NCBI RefSeq assembly: GCF_015352425.1
Contig: NZ_JADKNH010000001.1
Location: 118,691 to 182,690, forward strand
DNA from: Fusibacter ferrireducens
Lineage (GTDB): Bacteria; Bacillota; Clostridia; Peptostreptococcales; Acidaminobacteraceae
Reading direction: 5' to 3'
DNA length: 64,000 nucleotides
Position numbers and translations under genes: made by a program. Shown here piece by piece: positions 19,319 to 27,178 of the stretch (position 1 is the stretch's first letter; each line of letters starts with the position of its first letter). The notes under the pieces were generated by a model. The model saw only the letters and a list, made by a program, of their open reading frames with translations. It made no database searches and had not been told where the DNA came from.

Positions 19319-19398
19319 AACCCTTGAGGGGCGAAGCCCCTATTCAATGGGCGTCAGGACGCCCACTGAATGCAATCCTACCGGATTGCGCAAGGGTT
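19319..19398 (+). repeat. 80-nt perfect cloverleaf-forming element
   Basis: A closing stem AACCCTTG (19319-19326) / CAAGGGTT (19391-19398) encloses three adjoining hairpins. The first is GGGGC-gaa-GCCCC (19328-19340). The second is a 12-bp stem with one A.C mismatch, ATTCA.TGGGCGT / ACGCCCA.TGAAT (19342-19371, loop CAGG). The third is GCAATCC-tacc-GGATTGC (19372-19389). Only one or two unpaired bases separate the stems. It lacks tRNA consensus elements. Its 3' quarter is the start of the tandem array that follows. Confidence 0.75.
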
Positions 19399-19793
19399 AC
19401 GAAGGTAGCGTAGCGGACTGAGTAAGACCTCACGACTTGAAGTCATGTAGGTTGTGGATTGCGCAAGGGTTACGAAGGTAGCGTAGCGGACTGAGTAAGA
19501 CCTCTTACGATTTGAAGTCATGTAGGTTGTGGATTGCGCAAGGGTTACGAAGGTAGCGTAGCGGACTGAGTAAGACCTCACGACTTGAAGTCATGTAGGT
19601 TGTGGATTGCGCAAGGGTTACGAAGGTAGCGTAGCGGACTGAGTAAGACCTCTTACGATTTGAAGTCATGTAGGTTGTGGATTGCGCAAGGGTTACGAAG
19701 GTAGCGCAGCGGACTGAGTAAGACCTTACGACTTGAAGTCATGTAGATTGCGGATTGCGCAAGGGTTACGAAGGTAGCGTAGCGGACTGAGCT
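19383..19793 (+). repeat. Tandem array, six units of alternating 73/75 bp
   Basis: Units start at 19383, 19456, 19531, 19604, 19679 and 19752, each with GGATTGCGCAAGGGTTACGA. Unit lengths alternate 73, 75, 73, 75, 73. Odd units carry ACGACTTGAAGTC; units 2 and 4 carry a TA insertion and ACGATTTGAAGTC. So the array is effectively a 148-bp dimer copied at least twice. There are no unique spacers, so it is not CRISPR. Open frames on the minus strand here are repeat artefacts. Confidence 0.92.
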
Positions 19794-19848
19794 TTGAATA
19801 TCTTTTCGACGGGATAAAACAAAAAAAATAAATGGTGAGGTGAAATGT

Positions 19849-20313
19849 ATGAAATGTCCTTATTGCAGTAGTCTTGAATCTAAAGTCATCGACTCTAGAC
19901 CGACAGATGACGGTCATGTAATCAGACGAAGAAGAGAATGCATCAACTGTAAACAGAGATTCACCACTTATGAAAAAATTGAAGAAATTCCAATTATCAT
20001 TGTTAAAAAAGATGGCAATAGGGAGTCATACAATCGCATGAAAGTGTTGAATGGCATCATAAGAGCTTGTGAGAAAAGGCCCGTTTCAATGGAACAAATG
20101 GAACAGATGATTGATCAAATTGAAACCAGATTACACAGTTCCATGGAAAAAGAAATTGAGTCTGAATGGATTGGAGAGCTCGTGATGTCAGGTCTTAAAG
20201 ATCTTGATGAAGTTGCTTATGTTCGATTTGCTTCAGTTTACAGACAATTTAAAGACATCAATACATTTGTCAATGAACTCACGAAATTATTGAATGAAAA
20301 GACGAACGGATAA
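19849..20313 (+). CDS. nrdR: Transcriptional repressor NrdR
   Basis: Zinc-ribbon/ATP-cone repressor of ribonucleotide reductase genes. GTG 19840 is in frame but overlaps the ribosome site GGTGAGG; ATG 19849 gives the canonical start M-K-C-P-Y-C and 154 residues. The zinc ribbon uses CPYC (3-6) and the pair in ECINCKQRF (31-34). The ATP-cone (about 49-139) includes [18 protein letters not shown]. No nrd genes are in the window, so its targets lie elsewhere. Confidence 0.97.
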   Translation: MKCPYCSSLESKVIDSRPTDDGHVIRRRRECINCKQRFTTYEKIEEIPIIIVKKDGNRESYNRMKVLNGIIRACEKRPVSMEQMEQMIDQIETRLHSSMEKEIESEWIGELVMSGLKDLDEVAYVRFASVYRQFKDINTFVNELTKLLNEKTNG

Positions 20314-20379
20314 TTATATAAAAACATATTGGAAAATAATGTGGTTTTTCGTCACTTTATGTAGGAATATGTAGCGAAG

Positions 20380-20408
20380 CAAGTATACTAATGTATACTT
20401 GTTTTTTT
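20380..20408 (+). terminator. nrdR terminator
   Basis: CAAGTATAC (20380-20388) pairs with GTATACTTG (20393-20401) around TAAT, followed by seven T. Confidence 0.92.
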
Positions 20409-20411
20409 ATG

Positions 20412-20512
20412 CAGCAAGATTTGAGCCGAAAGCTGTGATGAGGAATGTTCACCCTTAAGCAGCGTCAGCGAAAATTGCTTTGAGGCATCGGATGATGGCC
20501 CAATGTTGTTGA
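20412..20512 (+). repeat. Structured dispersed repeat, family A, copy 1
   Basis: About 101 bp starting GCAAGATTTGAGCCGAAAGC and sharing most of its length with copies at 55122 and 58457. It can form hairpin 1 (GCTG..AGG / CCT..GCAGC, loop AATGTTCAC), hairpin 2 (AGCGA-aaa-TTGCT) and hairpin 3 (CATC-ggat-GATG), with near-complementary ends. It starts 3 bp after the T-run of the nrdR terminator. Confidence 0.8.
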
Positions 20513-20570
20513 AAAAATAAAATTCGATCCAAAAGATCAAGAGCTAAAAGATAAAAAGGGGGAAAAACTT

Positions 20571-22658
20571 ATGAAATCCATAAGAACACAGTTAATTACG
20601 ATTACATTAGCATTGATTACGGTTTTATTTTTTTTATCCAATCTCATTAATGGATATTATTTTTCTAAAGAATACGAAAAAGAATTATTAGAAAACAATA
20701 TGACACTTGCAACGATAATTTCGGATCAAGTAAATGCCTTTATTGACAAAGCCTATGTTTTGTCAGAAGCAGTGGCGATAAATCATGACGTGAGTACGTT
20801 TAATGCTGCTAGTCAAGTGGATATGCTCAAAAATATTGCGAGTAAAAATGACTATTTTGATTTATTGTACATACAAGGCATAGACGGTATGCAGACTGCA
20901 AGGTCAAGTGGAACTCTAGGAGATCGCTCTAATCGATGGTGGTTTAAACAGATGTTGGCAAATGAAAAGCCCTTTGTCAGCAAGTCGTATTTTTCCCTAA
21001 GTGGCAATATGCCAGTGACTTCAATTATTTTGCCTATTTATAATGATCAAAATCAGTTAAATGGCGTCATGGGAGCCGACCTTAAATTAGATGCCCTCCA
21101 AGAAATCGTGGATAAATTGAGTGTTGGGTCAAAATTTGCCTATATAATGGATGGTGAGGGGGTCGTAATCGCACATCCAGATAGAATGCAGGTATCAGAG
21201 CTCTATAATTATGTAAAAGGCCATAAAACTATATTGAAATTAGATTCAAACGGGGAAGTGGTTAAAGATGAAAAGGGGAATCAGCTGACTGAAGAGCAAC
21301 CAATTGATATTCCAGACGCTTTAAAAAGAATTACAGCAAGTGCCTTAGAAGGAGAAAGTGGTGTAGAAATCTATACGGATCAGGAAGATAGGGCGGTTAT
21401 TAGCGCATATAGCAGTATTGAATTGCCAGGTGAATCTCAAAAATGGGCAGTTATAACTGTTGAATCCCAAAAGGAAGCCATGAACTTTATATACAATTCT
21501 TATAAGCGCAATGGTCTCATAGGTCTCATATTATTAGCAATTGCGGCAGTTATGCTCTCTATTATGTCGAAGACGATTTCAATTCCCATAAAAAAATCAT
21601 CGGAATATTTGAATACAATAGCGAATGGCGATTTTAGAGTGGAGATCAATCCACGTTACCTGAATCGTAAAGATGAAATTGGTATTATTGTGGGAAGCAT
21701 TGACCGAATGAAAGAATCTCTTAAGATCCTTGTGGATAGTATTAAGAGTGATTCTAGAGATATAGAAATCCATGTAGATCGTGTCAAAACAGATATGCAT
21801 GAGCTAAAACTCAATTTGGAAGAGGTTTCATCAACAACAGAAGAACTTGCAGCCAGCATGGAAGAAACCGCAGCGGCGTCAGATCAAATGTCTACAACTT
21901 CTCATGAAATTGAAAGATCCGTCCATTCATTGGCAGATCGTGCACAACAAGGGGCTCAGGTGGCAGGCGAGATCAGCTTGCGTGCAGAAAAGACACAGCA
22001 AGATGTTTTGGAGGCGCAAAAAAAAGCGCAATGGATGCTGAAAAAAACTAAGGTGCAGTTAGAATCTGCAATACAAGAGTCAAAAGTTGTAGATCAAATC
22101 AATATACTGTCTGAATCAATCATGAAGATTACAGATCAAACAAATCTATTGGCGCTAAATGCCGCAATAGAAGCGGCAAGAGCTGGTGAAGCTGGAAGAG
22201 GCTTTTCTGTGGTGGCAGATGAGATCAGAAACTTAGCGGAGCAGTCAAAAAATACAGTTCTTGAAATACAAGAGATCACAACTAAAGTGATTTCATCGGT
22301 TGCCAATTTATCTGAGAGTTCAAATGACCTTTTGACCTATGTATCGACGGATATAGACCAAGATTATAAGGGCATGCTAGAAGTTGCAGACTCCTATAAT
22401 GAAGATGCCACACATGTAGAGGCATTAGTAGGCGAATTCAGTGCAACGTCTGAAGCACTATTGGCCTCTGTGGAAAGCATATTGGCAACGATTGACGGTA
22501 TTTCAAATGCGGCAAATGAAGGGGCAAATGGCACCACTGACATTGCTATGAAAGTAAGTGATATCAATCAGAGCTCATCCGAAATGATCATCAAAATAGA
22601 AGCCTCTAAACAAAATGTGGAACACTTATTAAGTGAAACGGATAATTTCAAATTATAA
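20571..22658 (+). CDS. Methyl-accepting chemotaxis protein with Cache sensor
   Basis: 695-residue transmembrane chemoreceptor. Membrane segments lie at about 7-28 and 314-333. Between them is a double-Cache ligand domain (the [16 protein letters not shown] segment near residue 190 is typical). A HAMP domain (about 334-388) and the signalling domain follow, with the hairpin-tip signature [18 protein letters not shown] at about residue 523. [19 protein letters not shown] segment follows it. The ligand cannot be deduced, though dCache domains often bind amino acids. SD AAAAGGGGG precedes ATG 20571. No che genes are nearby, so it is an orphan receptor. Confidence 0.95.
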   Translation: MKSIRTQLITITLALITVLFFLSNLINGYYFSKEYEKELLENNMTLATIISDQVNAFIDKAYVLSEAVAINHDVSTFNAASQVDMLKNIASKNDYFDLLYIQGIDGMQTARSSGTLGDRSNRWWFKQMLANEKPFVSKSYFSLSGNMPVTSIILPIYNDQNQLNGVMGADLKLDALQEIVDKLSVGSKFAYIMDGEGVVIAHPDRMQVSELYNYVKGHKTILKLDSNGEVVKDEKGNQLTEEQPIDIPDALKRITASALEGESGVEIYTDQEDRAVISAYSSIELPGESQKWAVITVESQKEAMNFIYNSYKRNGLIGLILLAIAAVMLSIMSKTISIPIKKSSEYLNTIANGDFRVEINPRYLNRKDEIGIIVGSIDRMKESLKILVDSIKSDSRDIEIHVDRVKTDMHELKLNLEEVSSTTEELAASMEETAAASDQMSTTSHEIERSVHSLADRAQQGAQVAGEISLRAEKTQQDVLEAQKKAQWMLKKTKVQLESAIQESKVVDQINILSESIMKITDQTNLLALNAAIEAARAGEAGRGFSVVADEIRNLAEQSKNTVLEIQEITTKVISSVANLSESSNDLLTYVSTDIDQDYKGMLEVADSYNEDATHVEALVGEFSATSEALLASVESILATIDGISNAANEGANGTTDIAMKVSDINQSSSEMIIKIEASKQNVEHLLSETDNFKL

Positions 22659-22841
22659 CAGCTCTATTTTCTAAATTGTAATGGAGTGATGGAGCATAGA
22701 AATATATTCATCATCGACACAAAAAATTTACAAGGGTTCAAATAGGCTAATACTTTATTGAAAGATATGTATATTTGAGCCCTTTATATTGCTGTAATAA
22801 GAAAACAAAATGTGAAGATTATAAAATCACGTTGTTTTGAA

Positions 22842-22881
22842 TTGACAGAAGAAAGGCTCTTTGATATAGTTGTATGTACAA
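22842..22881 (+). promoter_or_regulatory. Promoter with overlapping palindrome upstream of marR
   Basis: TTGACA (22842-22847), a 17-bp spacer and TATAGT (22865-22870). The palindrome TTGTA-TG-TACAA (22870-22881) begins at the last base of the -10 and covers the likely transcription start, so it is a plausible MarR operator for autoregulation. Confidence 0.65.
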
Positions 22882-22898
22882 ACAAACGGGGTGATGTG

Positions 22899-23363
22899 TT
22901 GGATAAAAAATGTATTTCAGATGGGCACAGTTGTAATTTGGAGAGTTGTTTATTTTTTTCATCTACAAAACTGGCAAGGGCATTTAAAAAAATAGCTGAC
23001 GAAGCTTTTAATAAGACGGGGTTATCCCCAAGCCATGCTTTTCTTTTAAATTTAGTGAATTCAAGAGGTGAAATTCATCAAAAAGAAGTTGGTGAATTAT
23101 TGCATTTAACGCCTTCGACAATTACACGCTTTGTTGAGAAATTGGAGAGGATGCATCTGATCAGTCGAAAATCTGAAGGGAAGAATATCTTTATTTCCAA
23201 GACTGAAAAGGGCATGGCTTTACAACCAGATATTGTCAAGGCATGGGATGACTTACATGCACGCTATCGAAATATTTTAACAGAAACAGAAACAGAAACA
23301 TTTATAAAGTTGACAAACAAATTGCTCGGGCAATTAGGAGATGGGGATATAGCACTGAAGTAG
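22899..23363 (+). CDS. MarR-family transcriptional regulator
   Basis: The frame is open from 22812, but the promoter and operator lie inside that stretch. TTG 22899 after GGGGTGATG is therefore preferred, giving 154 residues; GTG 22896 is an alternative. The winged helix region includes EVGELLHLTPSTITRFVEKL (about 65-84) followed by the wing KSEGKNIFISKTEKG. Cysteines near the N-terminus (CISDGHSC, ESC) could bind metal or sense redox state. The nitroreductase gene follows 52 bp downstream, suggesting a regulator-target pair. Confidence 0.88.
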   Translation: MDKKCISDGHSCNLESCLFFSSTKLARAFKKIADEAFNKTGLSPSHAFLLNLVNSRGEIHQKEVGELLHLTPSTITRFVEKLERMHLISRKSEGKNIFISKTEKGMALQPDIVKAWDDLHARYRNILTETETETFIKLTNKLLGQLGDGDIALK

Positions 23364-23415
23364 TATCAAAAAAAAATAATGTATTCATAAAGATAGGATT
23401 AAAGGAGGTAACATA

Positions 23416-24156
23416 ATGAACGAGACCATAAAAAAAATACAGGATCATAGATCCATTAGAAGTTTTTTAGATCAGAAAATTGATGAAGCAACAATTCGCG
23501 AAATTTTGAAAGCAGCTCAATCCATGCCGAATTCAATCAATGGACAACAAACATCGGTAATTGTCGTACAAGATAAGGCTAAGAAAGCAAAAATTGCAGC
23601 TTTAGCTGGTGGACAAACTTGGGTTGACGACGCGCCAGTTTTGATGGTATTTGTAGCAGATTTTTATAAGACGCATTTAGGTGCTCAAAAAAATAATTTG
23701 GAACAAGTTATTCATGAAAGTGTTGAAGGAACATTGGTTGGAGCAGTCGATGTGGGACTGAATATGGGGGCTGCTATTATCGCAGCAGAATCACTGGGCC
23801 TTGGCATTGTTCCAATAGGGGGCATTCGCAGAGATCCCGCTCAAATGATTGAATTGTTAGAACTGCCAAAGTATACTTTCCCAGTGGCAGCACTTGCAGT
23901 GGGATACCCTAAAGATAGATCGCATAAAAAACCAAGGATGCCCTTTGAAACTTTCAAATTTGATGAGAAATATCAGGTAGAAGGCTTAAAAGAGGCCATT
24001 GAAAGTTACGATGCGGAAATGGTGCCTTATTTAAAAGAAATTGGACGTGAACAAGAAGTTAATTGGAGCGTAGCTACATCTAGTGTTTATAAGAGCGTCT
24101 ATTTTCCAAAGGTTCACCCTGTTCTAAAAAATCAAGGGTTTAAAAATGATAAATAG
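23416..24156 (+). CDS. Nitroreductase-family NAD(P)H-dependent flavin oxidoreductase
   Basis: 246 residues of the NfsA/FRP-type nitroreductase fold. The FMN-binding N-terminal signature HRSIRSF (about residues 11-17) and PNSINGQQTSVIVV (about 37-50) are clear. So are the central AAIIAAESLGLGIVPIGGIR and the C-terminal GYPKDRSHKKPR. Such enzymes reduce flavins, quinones or nitroaromatics. SD AAAGGAGGT is ideal. Linkage to a MarR regulator suggests induction by a redox-active or aromatic compound; this is inference. Confidence 0.92.
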   Translation: MNETIKKIQDHRSIRSFLDQKIDEATIREILKAAQSMPNSINGQQTSVIVVQDKAKKAKIAALAGGQTWVDDAPVLMVFVADFYKTHLGAQKNNLEQVIHESVEGTLVGAVDVGLNMGAAIIAAESLGLGIVPIGGIRRDPAQMIELLELPKYTFPVAALAVGYPKDRSHKKPRMPFETFKFDEKYQVEGLKEAIESYDAEMVPYLKEIGREQEVNWSVATSSVYKSVYFPKVHPVLKNQGFKNDK

Positions 24157-24211
24157 AGCCGTTGCAAATGTGCTTTAATTACAATTGTCTGAATATATCG
24201 CTATAACTGAA

Positions 24212-24240
24212 TTGACAGGCTAAATTTAAAGTGATAATCT
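24212..24240 (+). promoter_or_regulatory. Promoter of the RAT-controlled esterase gene
   Basis: TTGACA (24212-24217), 17-bp spacer, TAATCT (24235-24240), about 30 bp before the antiterminator element. Confidence 0.6.
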
Positions 24241-24268
24241 ATGGATATAATGTAAACATATTGATAGT

Positions 24269-24349
24269 GGATTGTGACTAGTTTTTAGGCAAGACCAGAG
24301 GAAGAACTACGGTTAGATAACCGTGGCTTATTCCCTTGGTCTTTTTTAT
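24269..24349 (+). promoter_or_regulatory. RAT antiterminator / terminator for a LicT/BglG-type regulator
   Basis: GGATTGTGACTAGTTTTTAGGC followed by AAGACC (24269-24296) closely follows the ribonucleic antiterminator consensus GGATTGTTACTG...CAGGCAAAACC. It overlaps a terminator. The arm AAGACCAGAGGAA (24291-24303) pairs, with two mismatches, with TTCCCTTGGTCTT (24331-24343) around an inner hairpin ACGGTTA..TAACCGT (24309-24324), followed by TTTTTTATTTTTT. This mutually exclusive arrangement is typical of PTS-controlled sugar genes. No bglG/licT or PTS gene is in the window. Confidence 0.82.
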
Positions 24350-24490
24350 TTTTTCCTATAGGTGAAGAAGGGAGGGGTGATCCATCAAGAGGTCATGAAC
24401 TGATGTTTAGATGACTTCAGAAACGATGTCCCAAATCGTTCAATATGTGAGTTATTAGATGATGAGTGATATAATATAAGGGGGAATATG

Positions 24491-26110
24491 ATGAAAACAC
24501 AAATCTATGTGGTTATTTTGAGCTTTTTATTACTACTGACAATGGTTGGAGGCGTATCTATGGCAGAGGAAAATACGGGGAATATCGATGAGGAAGTTTT
24601 GAAAATTCTCTATGAAAAAACTGAAAATCCTGAGGCGTGGGTGACATTTATCAATCAAAATGCTGAGGATGGCTTAGGCAAGTGGCTCCCTCTTTTAATA
24701 AAAAAAATAGCAGATCCAAGTGAAGGCGCCTCTAAAACACTTGCGAATGTCCACTATAAAACCATTACGGAAGGTTTTGATTGGGGACCTGCAATTGGAA
24801 AAATTGTACTGGATTTTGGCATGCCGATAGATGCTGAATCTCTATCTATAAATACTTTCGATGTGAAATCCATTCGATATTTTAAGGATTTCGATTTTAC
24901 AACATTTAGTTATGATGATAAAGTGACTGCTCATGAAGTCACATGCCCTGTAACGCACATCTATAAATCAGATGCAAACGGGATGCCAATGGAGAACGGT
25001 GATTTTGTAACACTTGAAATGGCTGTTGGGCCACAACGTGTTGAAACATCACCTCTTAATTACAATATGCTCACTTCCAAAAATGAATATGTTAAAATAC
25101 GTTATAGAATTAGTCTCAATCCAGGGACTACATTGACTTCACAAGAAGGGGAGAAGGTGGTCATGATACCAACAGATGACGACGCATACTCTAAAGATGT
25201 CAAGCTGGTGGCAGATGAATTTGAAAATAATCAAAGTTTTGAATACAGTAATATTAAGCTCTTGTATGCATCCTATACTCCTAAAACGGCATCTAAGGAA
25301 ACCGGTAAGAATCCTTTGATCATATGGTTACATGGCGCAGGTGAAGGAGGCAACGACACGACGATTCCACTCCTAGGGAATAAAGTTGTCAACTTGGCCA
25401 CAGATAAAATTCAAAAATTATTTGGTGAAACAGGGAGCTATGTTCTTGTGCCACAGTCACCAACCATGTGGATGGACTATGATGGTACAGGCATTTATAA
25501 CAATACAATTGAAAATAGTGATGGTAAATCCTATTACCAAGAGGCGCTCATGGCGTTGATAGATCAGTACGTCTCGGAGCATCCTGAAATCGATAAGGAC
25601 AGGATTTATATAGGTGGCTGTTCAAATGGCGGCTATATGACTGTAAATATGATCATCAACTATCCAGATTATTTTGCTGCTGCTTTTCCAATTTGTGAGG
25701 CTTATAGTGCAGAGTGGTTGACTGAGGATAGACTTGAAGCCATTAAGAAGATGCCAATCTGGTTGACACATGCGCTTTCAGATGGAGTCGTTGCCATAGC
25801 AGAAGGTGAATTGGATGCTCAGCATAACGTCATTGTTAAAAAAGATGCAGATGGCATGCCAATTTTAAAAAAGGATTTCTCTAATGCACTTTATGATCAA
25901 TTGAAAAGCTTAGGTGCTATGAACGTCCACTACAGTCGATTTGATAAAGTCGTGGATACCTCAGGCATGTATAAAGCACAAAATGGTGTAGATCCATATG
26001 AATACATGGGGCATTTTTCATGGGTTTATGCTTTGAATAACGAGTGTGTTGAGACCATTGAAGGTGAAGAAGTTACGCTCTTCGAATGGCTTGCCGATCA
26101 ATCAAAATAA
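24491..26110 (+). CDS. Secreted alpha/beta-hydrolase (COG4099-like esterase/peptidase)
   Basis: About 539 residues with a Sec signal peptide (IYVVILSFLLLLTMVGG, cleavage after about residue 25). An N-terminal Ig-like region spans about 80-250 and an alpha/beta-hydrolase domain follows. The oxyanion segment is WLHGAGEGGND, the nucleophile elbow is GGCSNGGY (Ser about 381), with a candidate Asp in HALSDG and His in MGHFSW. COG4099-type proteins are esterases or peptidases often tied to polysaccharide use. ATG 24491 is favoured over ATG 24488 for spacing from GGGGG. The RAT element suggests induction by a sugar, fitting a carbohydrate esterase. Confidence 0.85.
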   Translation: MKTQIYVVILSFLLLLTMVGGVSMAEENTGNIDEEVLKILYEKTENPEAWVTFINQNAEDGLGKWLPLLIKKIADPSEGASKTLANVHYKTITEGFDWGPAIGKIVLDFGMPIDAESLSINTFDVKSIRYFKDFDFTTFSYDDKVTAHEVTCPVTHIYKSDANGMPMENGDFVTLEMAVGPQRVETSPLNYNMLTSKNEYVKIRYRISLNPGTTLTSQEGEKVVMIPTDDDAYSKDVKLVADEFENNQSFEYSNIKLLYASYTPKTASKETGKNPLIIWLHGAGEGGNDTTIPLLGNKVVNLATDKIQKLFGETGSYVLVPQSPTMWMDYDGTGIYNNTIENSDGKSYYQEALMALIDQYVSEHPEIDKDRIYIGGCSNGGYMTVNMIINYPDYFAAAFPICEAYSAEWLTEDRLEAIKKMPIWLTHALSDGVVAIAEGELDAQHNVIVKKDADGMPILKKDFSNALYDQLKSLGAMNVHYSRFDKVVDTSGMYKAQNGVDPYEYMGHFSWVYALNNECVETIEGEEVTLFEWLADQSK

Positions 26111-26127
26111 AAGATACCATATAAAGT

Positions 26128-26169
26128 GCCATCATTCGCAATCCCACCAAACCGCGAATGATGGCTTTT
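26128..26169 (+). terminator. Terminator of the esterase gene
   Basis: GCCATCATTCGC (26128-26139) pairs perfectly with GCGAATGATGGC (26154-26165), followed by TTTT. Confidence 0.88.
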
Positions 26170-26171
26170 AT

Positions 26172-26472
26172 CATTAGTTTTCGTCCAGCTTAGAGTCAGG
26201 AATGTTCAACCTGCTCTAAGCGAATAGACGAAAACGTGTCAGCCAAAAAGCGTTTTGGCAGACAATGATACACATTAGTTTTCGTCCAGCTTAGAGTCAG
26301 GAATGTTCAACCTGCTATAAGCGATTAGACGAAAACGTGTCAGCCAAAAAAGCGTTTTGGCAGACAATGATACACATTAGTTTTCGTCCAGCTTAGAGTC
26401 AGGAATGTTCAACCTGCTCTAAGCGAATAGACGAAAACGTGTCAGCCAAAAAAGCGTTTTGGCAGACAATGA
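26172..26472 (+). repeat. Three tandem 101/102-bp two-hairpin repeats (family B)
   Basis: Units start with CATTAG at 26172, 26273 and 26375. Each encodes a long hairpin, GTTTTCGTC..GCTTAGAG..CAGG / CCTG..CTCTAAGC..GACGAAAAC with loop AATGTTCAA. A second hairpin follows, TGTC.GCCAAAA / TTTTGGC.GACA. Unit 2 has CTATAAGC in place of CTCTAAGC and loses one pair. The block fills the space between the esterase terminator and the tetR promoter. No ORF is apparent. Confidence 0.9.
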
Positions 26473-26473
26473 C

Positions 26474-26527
26474 TTGACACACTGTGTGACAATTGATAAA
26501 ATGTAGAAAATGTCACACAGTGTGTCA
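26474..26527 (+). promoter_or_regulatory. tetR promoter with two mirror-image operators
   Basis: TTGACA (26474-26479), 17-bp spacer, TAAAAT (26497-26502). Operator 1, TGACACACTGTGTGACA (26475-26491), overlaps the -35 and spacer. Operator 2, TGTCACACAGTGTGTCA (26511-26527), is its exact reverse complement and lies past the -10. Each contains the palindrome CACAC-N-GTGTG. Binding of the downstream TetR protein here would block its own operon. Confidence 0.85.
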
Positions 26528-26554
26528 TTTGTATTTTACCTTGTGGAGAGAGCG

Positions 26555-27175
26555 ATGAAAACAGATAAACAGAAGATGATTATAGAAGGTGCAAAGCATA
26601 CTTTTTTGGAAAAAGGCCTTTTCAATACAGTGATGACTGATATTGCAAGTGCCTGTAACATAACGCGGAGAACACTTTACAGACATTTTGAGACGAAAGA
26701 AGATTTGGCTTATGAAACGGCGATACTTTTAATCAATGAGTGGAATGATTTTCAGAGTGAAACTTTTTTAAAATTAGAAGGTAAAGGAATTGAACTACTA
26801 GAGTCATTTTTAAGTCAATTAATTGAATATATGACAAGTCGAATTTTGGAACTCAAATATCTCGGTGAATTCGATTTTTATTTTAGAGATGATGGTGAGG
26901 GAAAACCCTCACAAGATGAAAAGGATGCTTTTAATGGAATCATTTTAAAATCGGATGATTTTATTAAAAATATTATAGCAACTGGCATTGAGGACGGTTC
27001 GATAAAGCCGCTGGTTGACATTGAGTTGATGGTGGCGACGATCTCTAATGTATTATGGAGTTTTGCTCAACGCATTGCACTTAGAGGCCATATTATGGAA
27101 GCTGAATATGGGATCTCTGGCGTGACACTTATCATGAATCAAGTACATCTATATATTATGGCATTAAAGGAGTAA
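26555..27175 (+). CDS. TetR-family transcriptional regulator
   Basis: 206 residues. An ATG at 26510 is in frame, but it lies immediately before operator 2 and has no ribosome site; ATG 26555 after GTGGAGAGAG is chosen. The N-terminal HTH (about 9-55) reads MTDIASACNITRRTLYRHFETKEDL across helices 2-4. The C-terminal ligand domain is divergent. The gene ends with a ribosome site for the GH1 gene 3 bp away, so the regulator and its probable targets form one operon under the double operator. Confidence 0.92.
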   Translation: MKTDKQKMIIEGAKHTFLEKGLFNTVMTDIASACNITRRTLYRHFETKEDLAYETAILLINEWNDFQSETFLKLEGKGIELLESFLSQLIEYMTSRILELKYLGEFDFYFRDDGEGKPSQDEKDAFNGIILKSDDFIKNIIATGIEDGSIKPLVDIELMVATISNVLWSFAQRIALRGHIMEAEYGISGVTLIMNQVHLYIMALKE

Positions 27176-27178
27176 GTT

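Noticed and set aside
19319-19398. tRNA gene
   Set aside because: The fold is a cloverleaf, but the closing stem is 8 bp, loops are 3-4 nt, and there is no TTCGA loop, anticodon loop of 7 nt or CCA end.
19378-19581. 67-residue minus-strand ORF with internal repeats
   Set aside because: Pure translation of the tandem array.
19383-19793. Possible CRISPR array
   Set aside because: Units of 73-75 bp abut each other and are nearly identical along their whole length, with no unique spacers and no cas genes.
22812-22898. N-terminal extension of the MarR regulator
   Set aside because: A complete promoter (TTGACA-17-TATAGT) lies inside it, so this stretch cannot all be on the main transcript.
26510-26554. 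Upstream ATG for the first TetR protein
   Set aside because: The ATG lies immediately before operator 2, which the extension would run through, and no ribosome site precedes it; ATG 26555 has GGAGAG.
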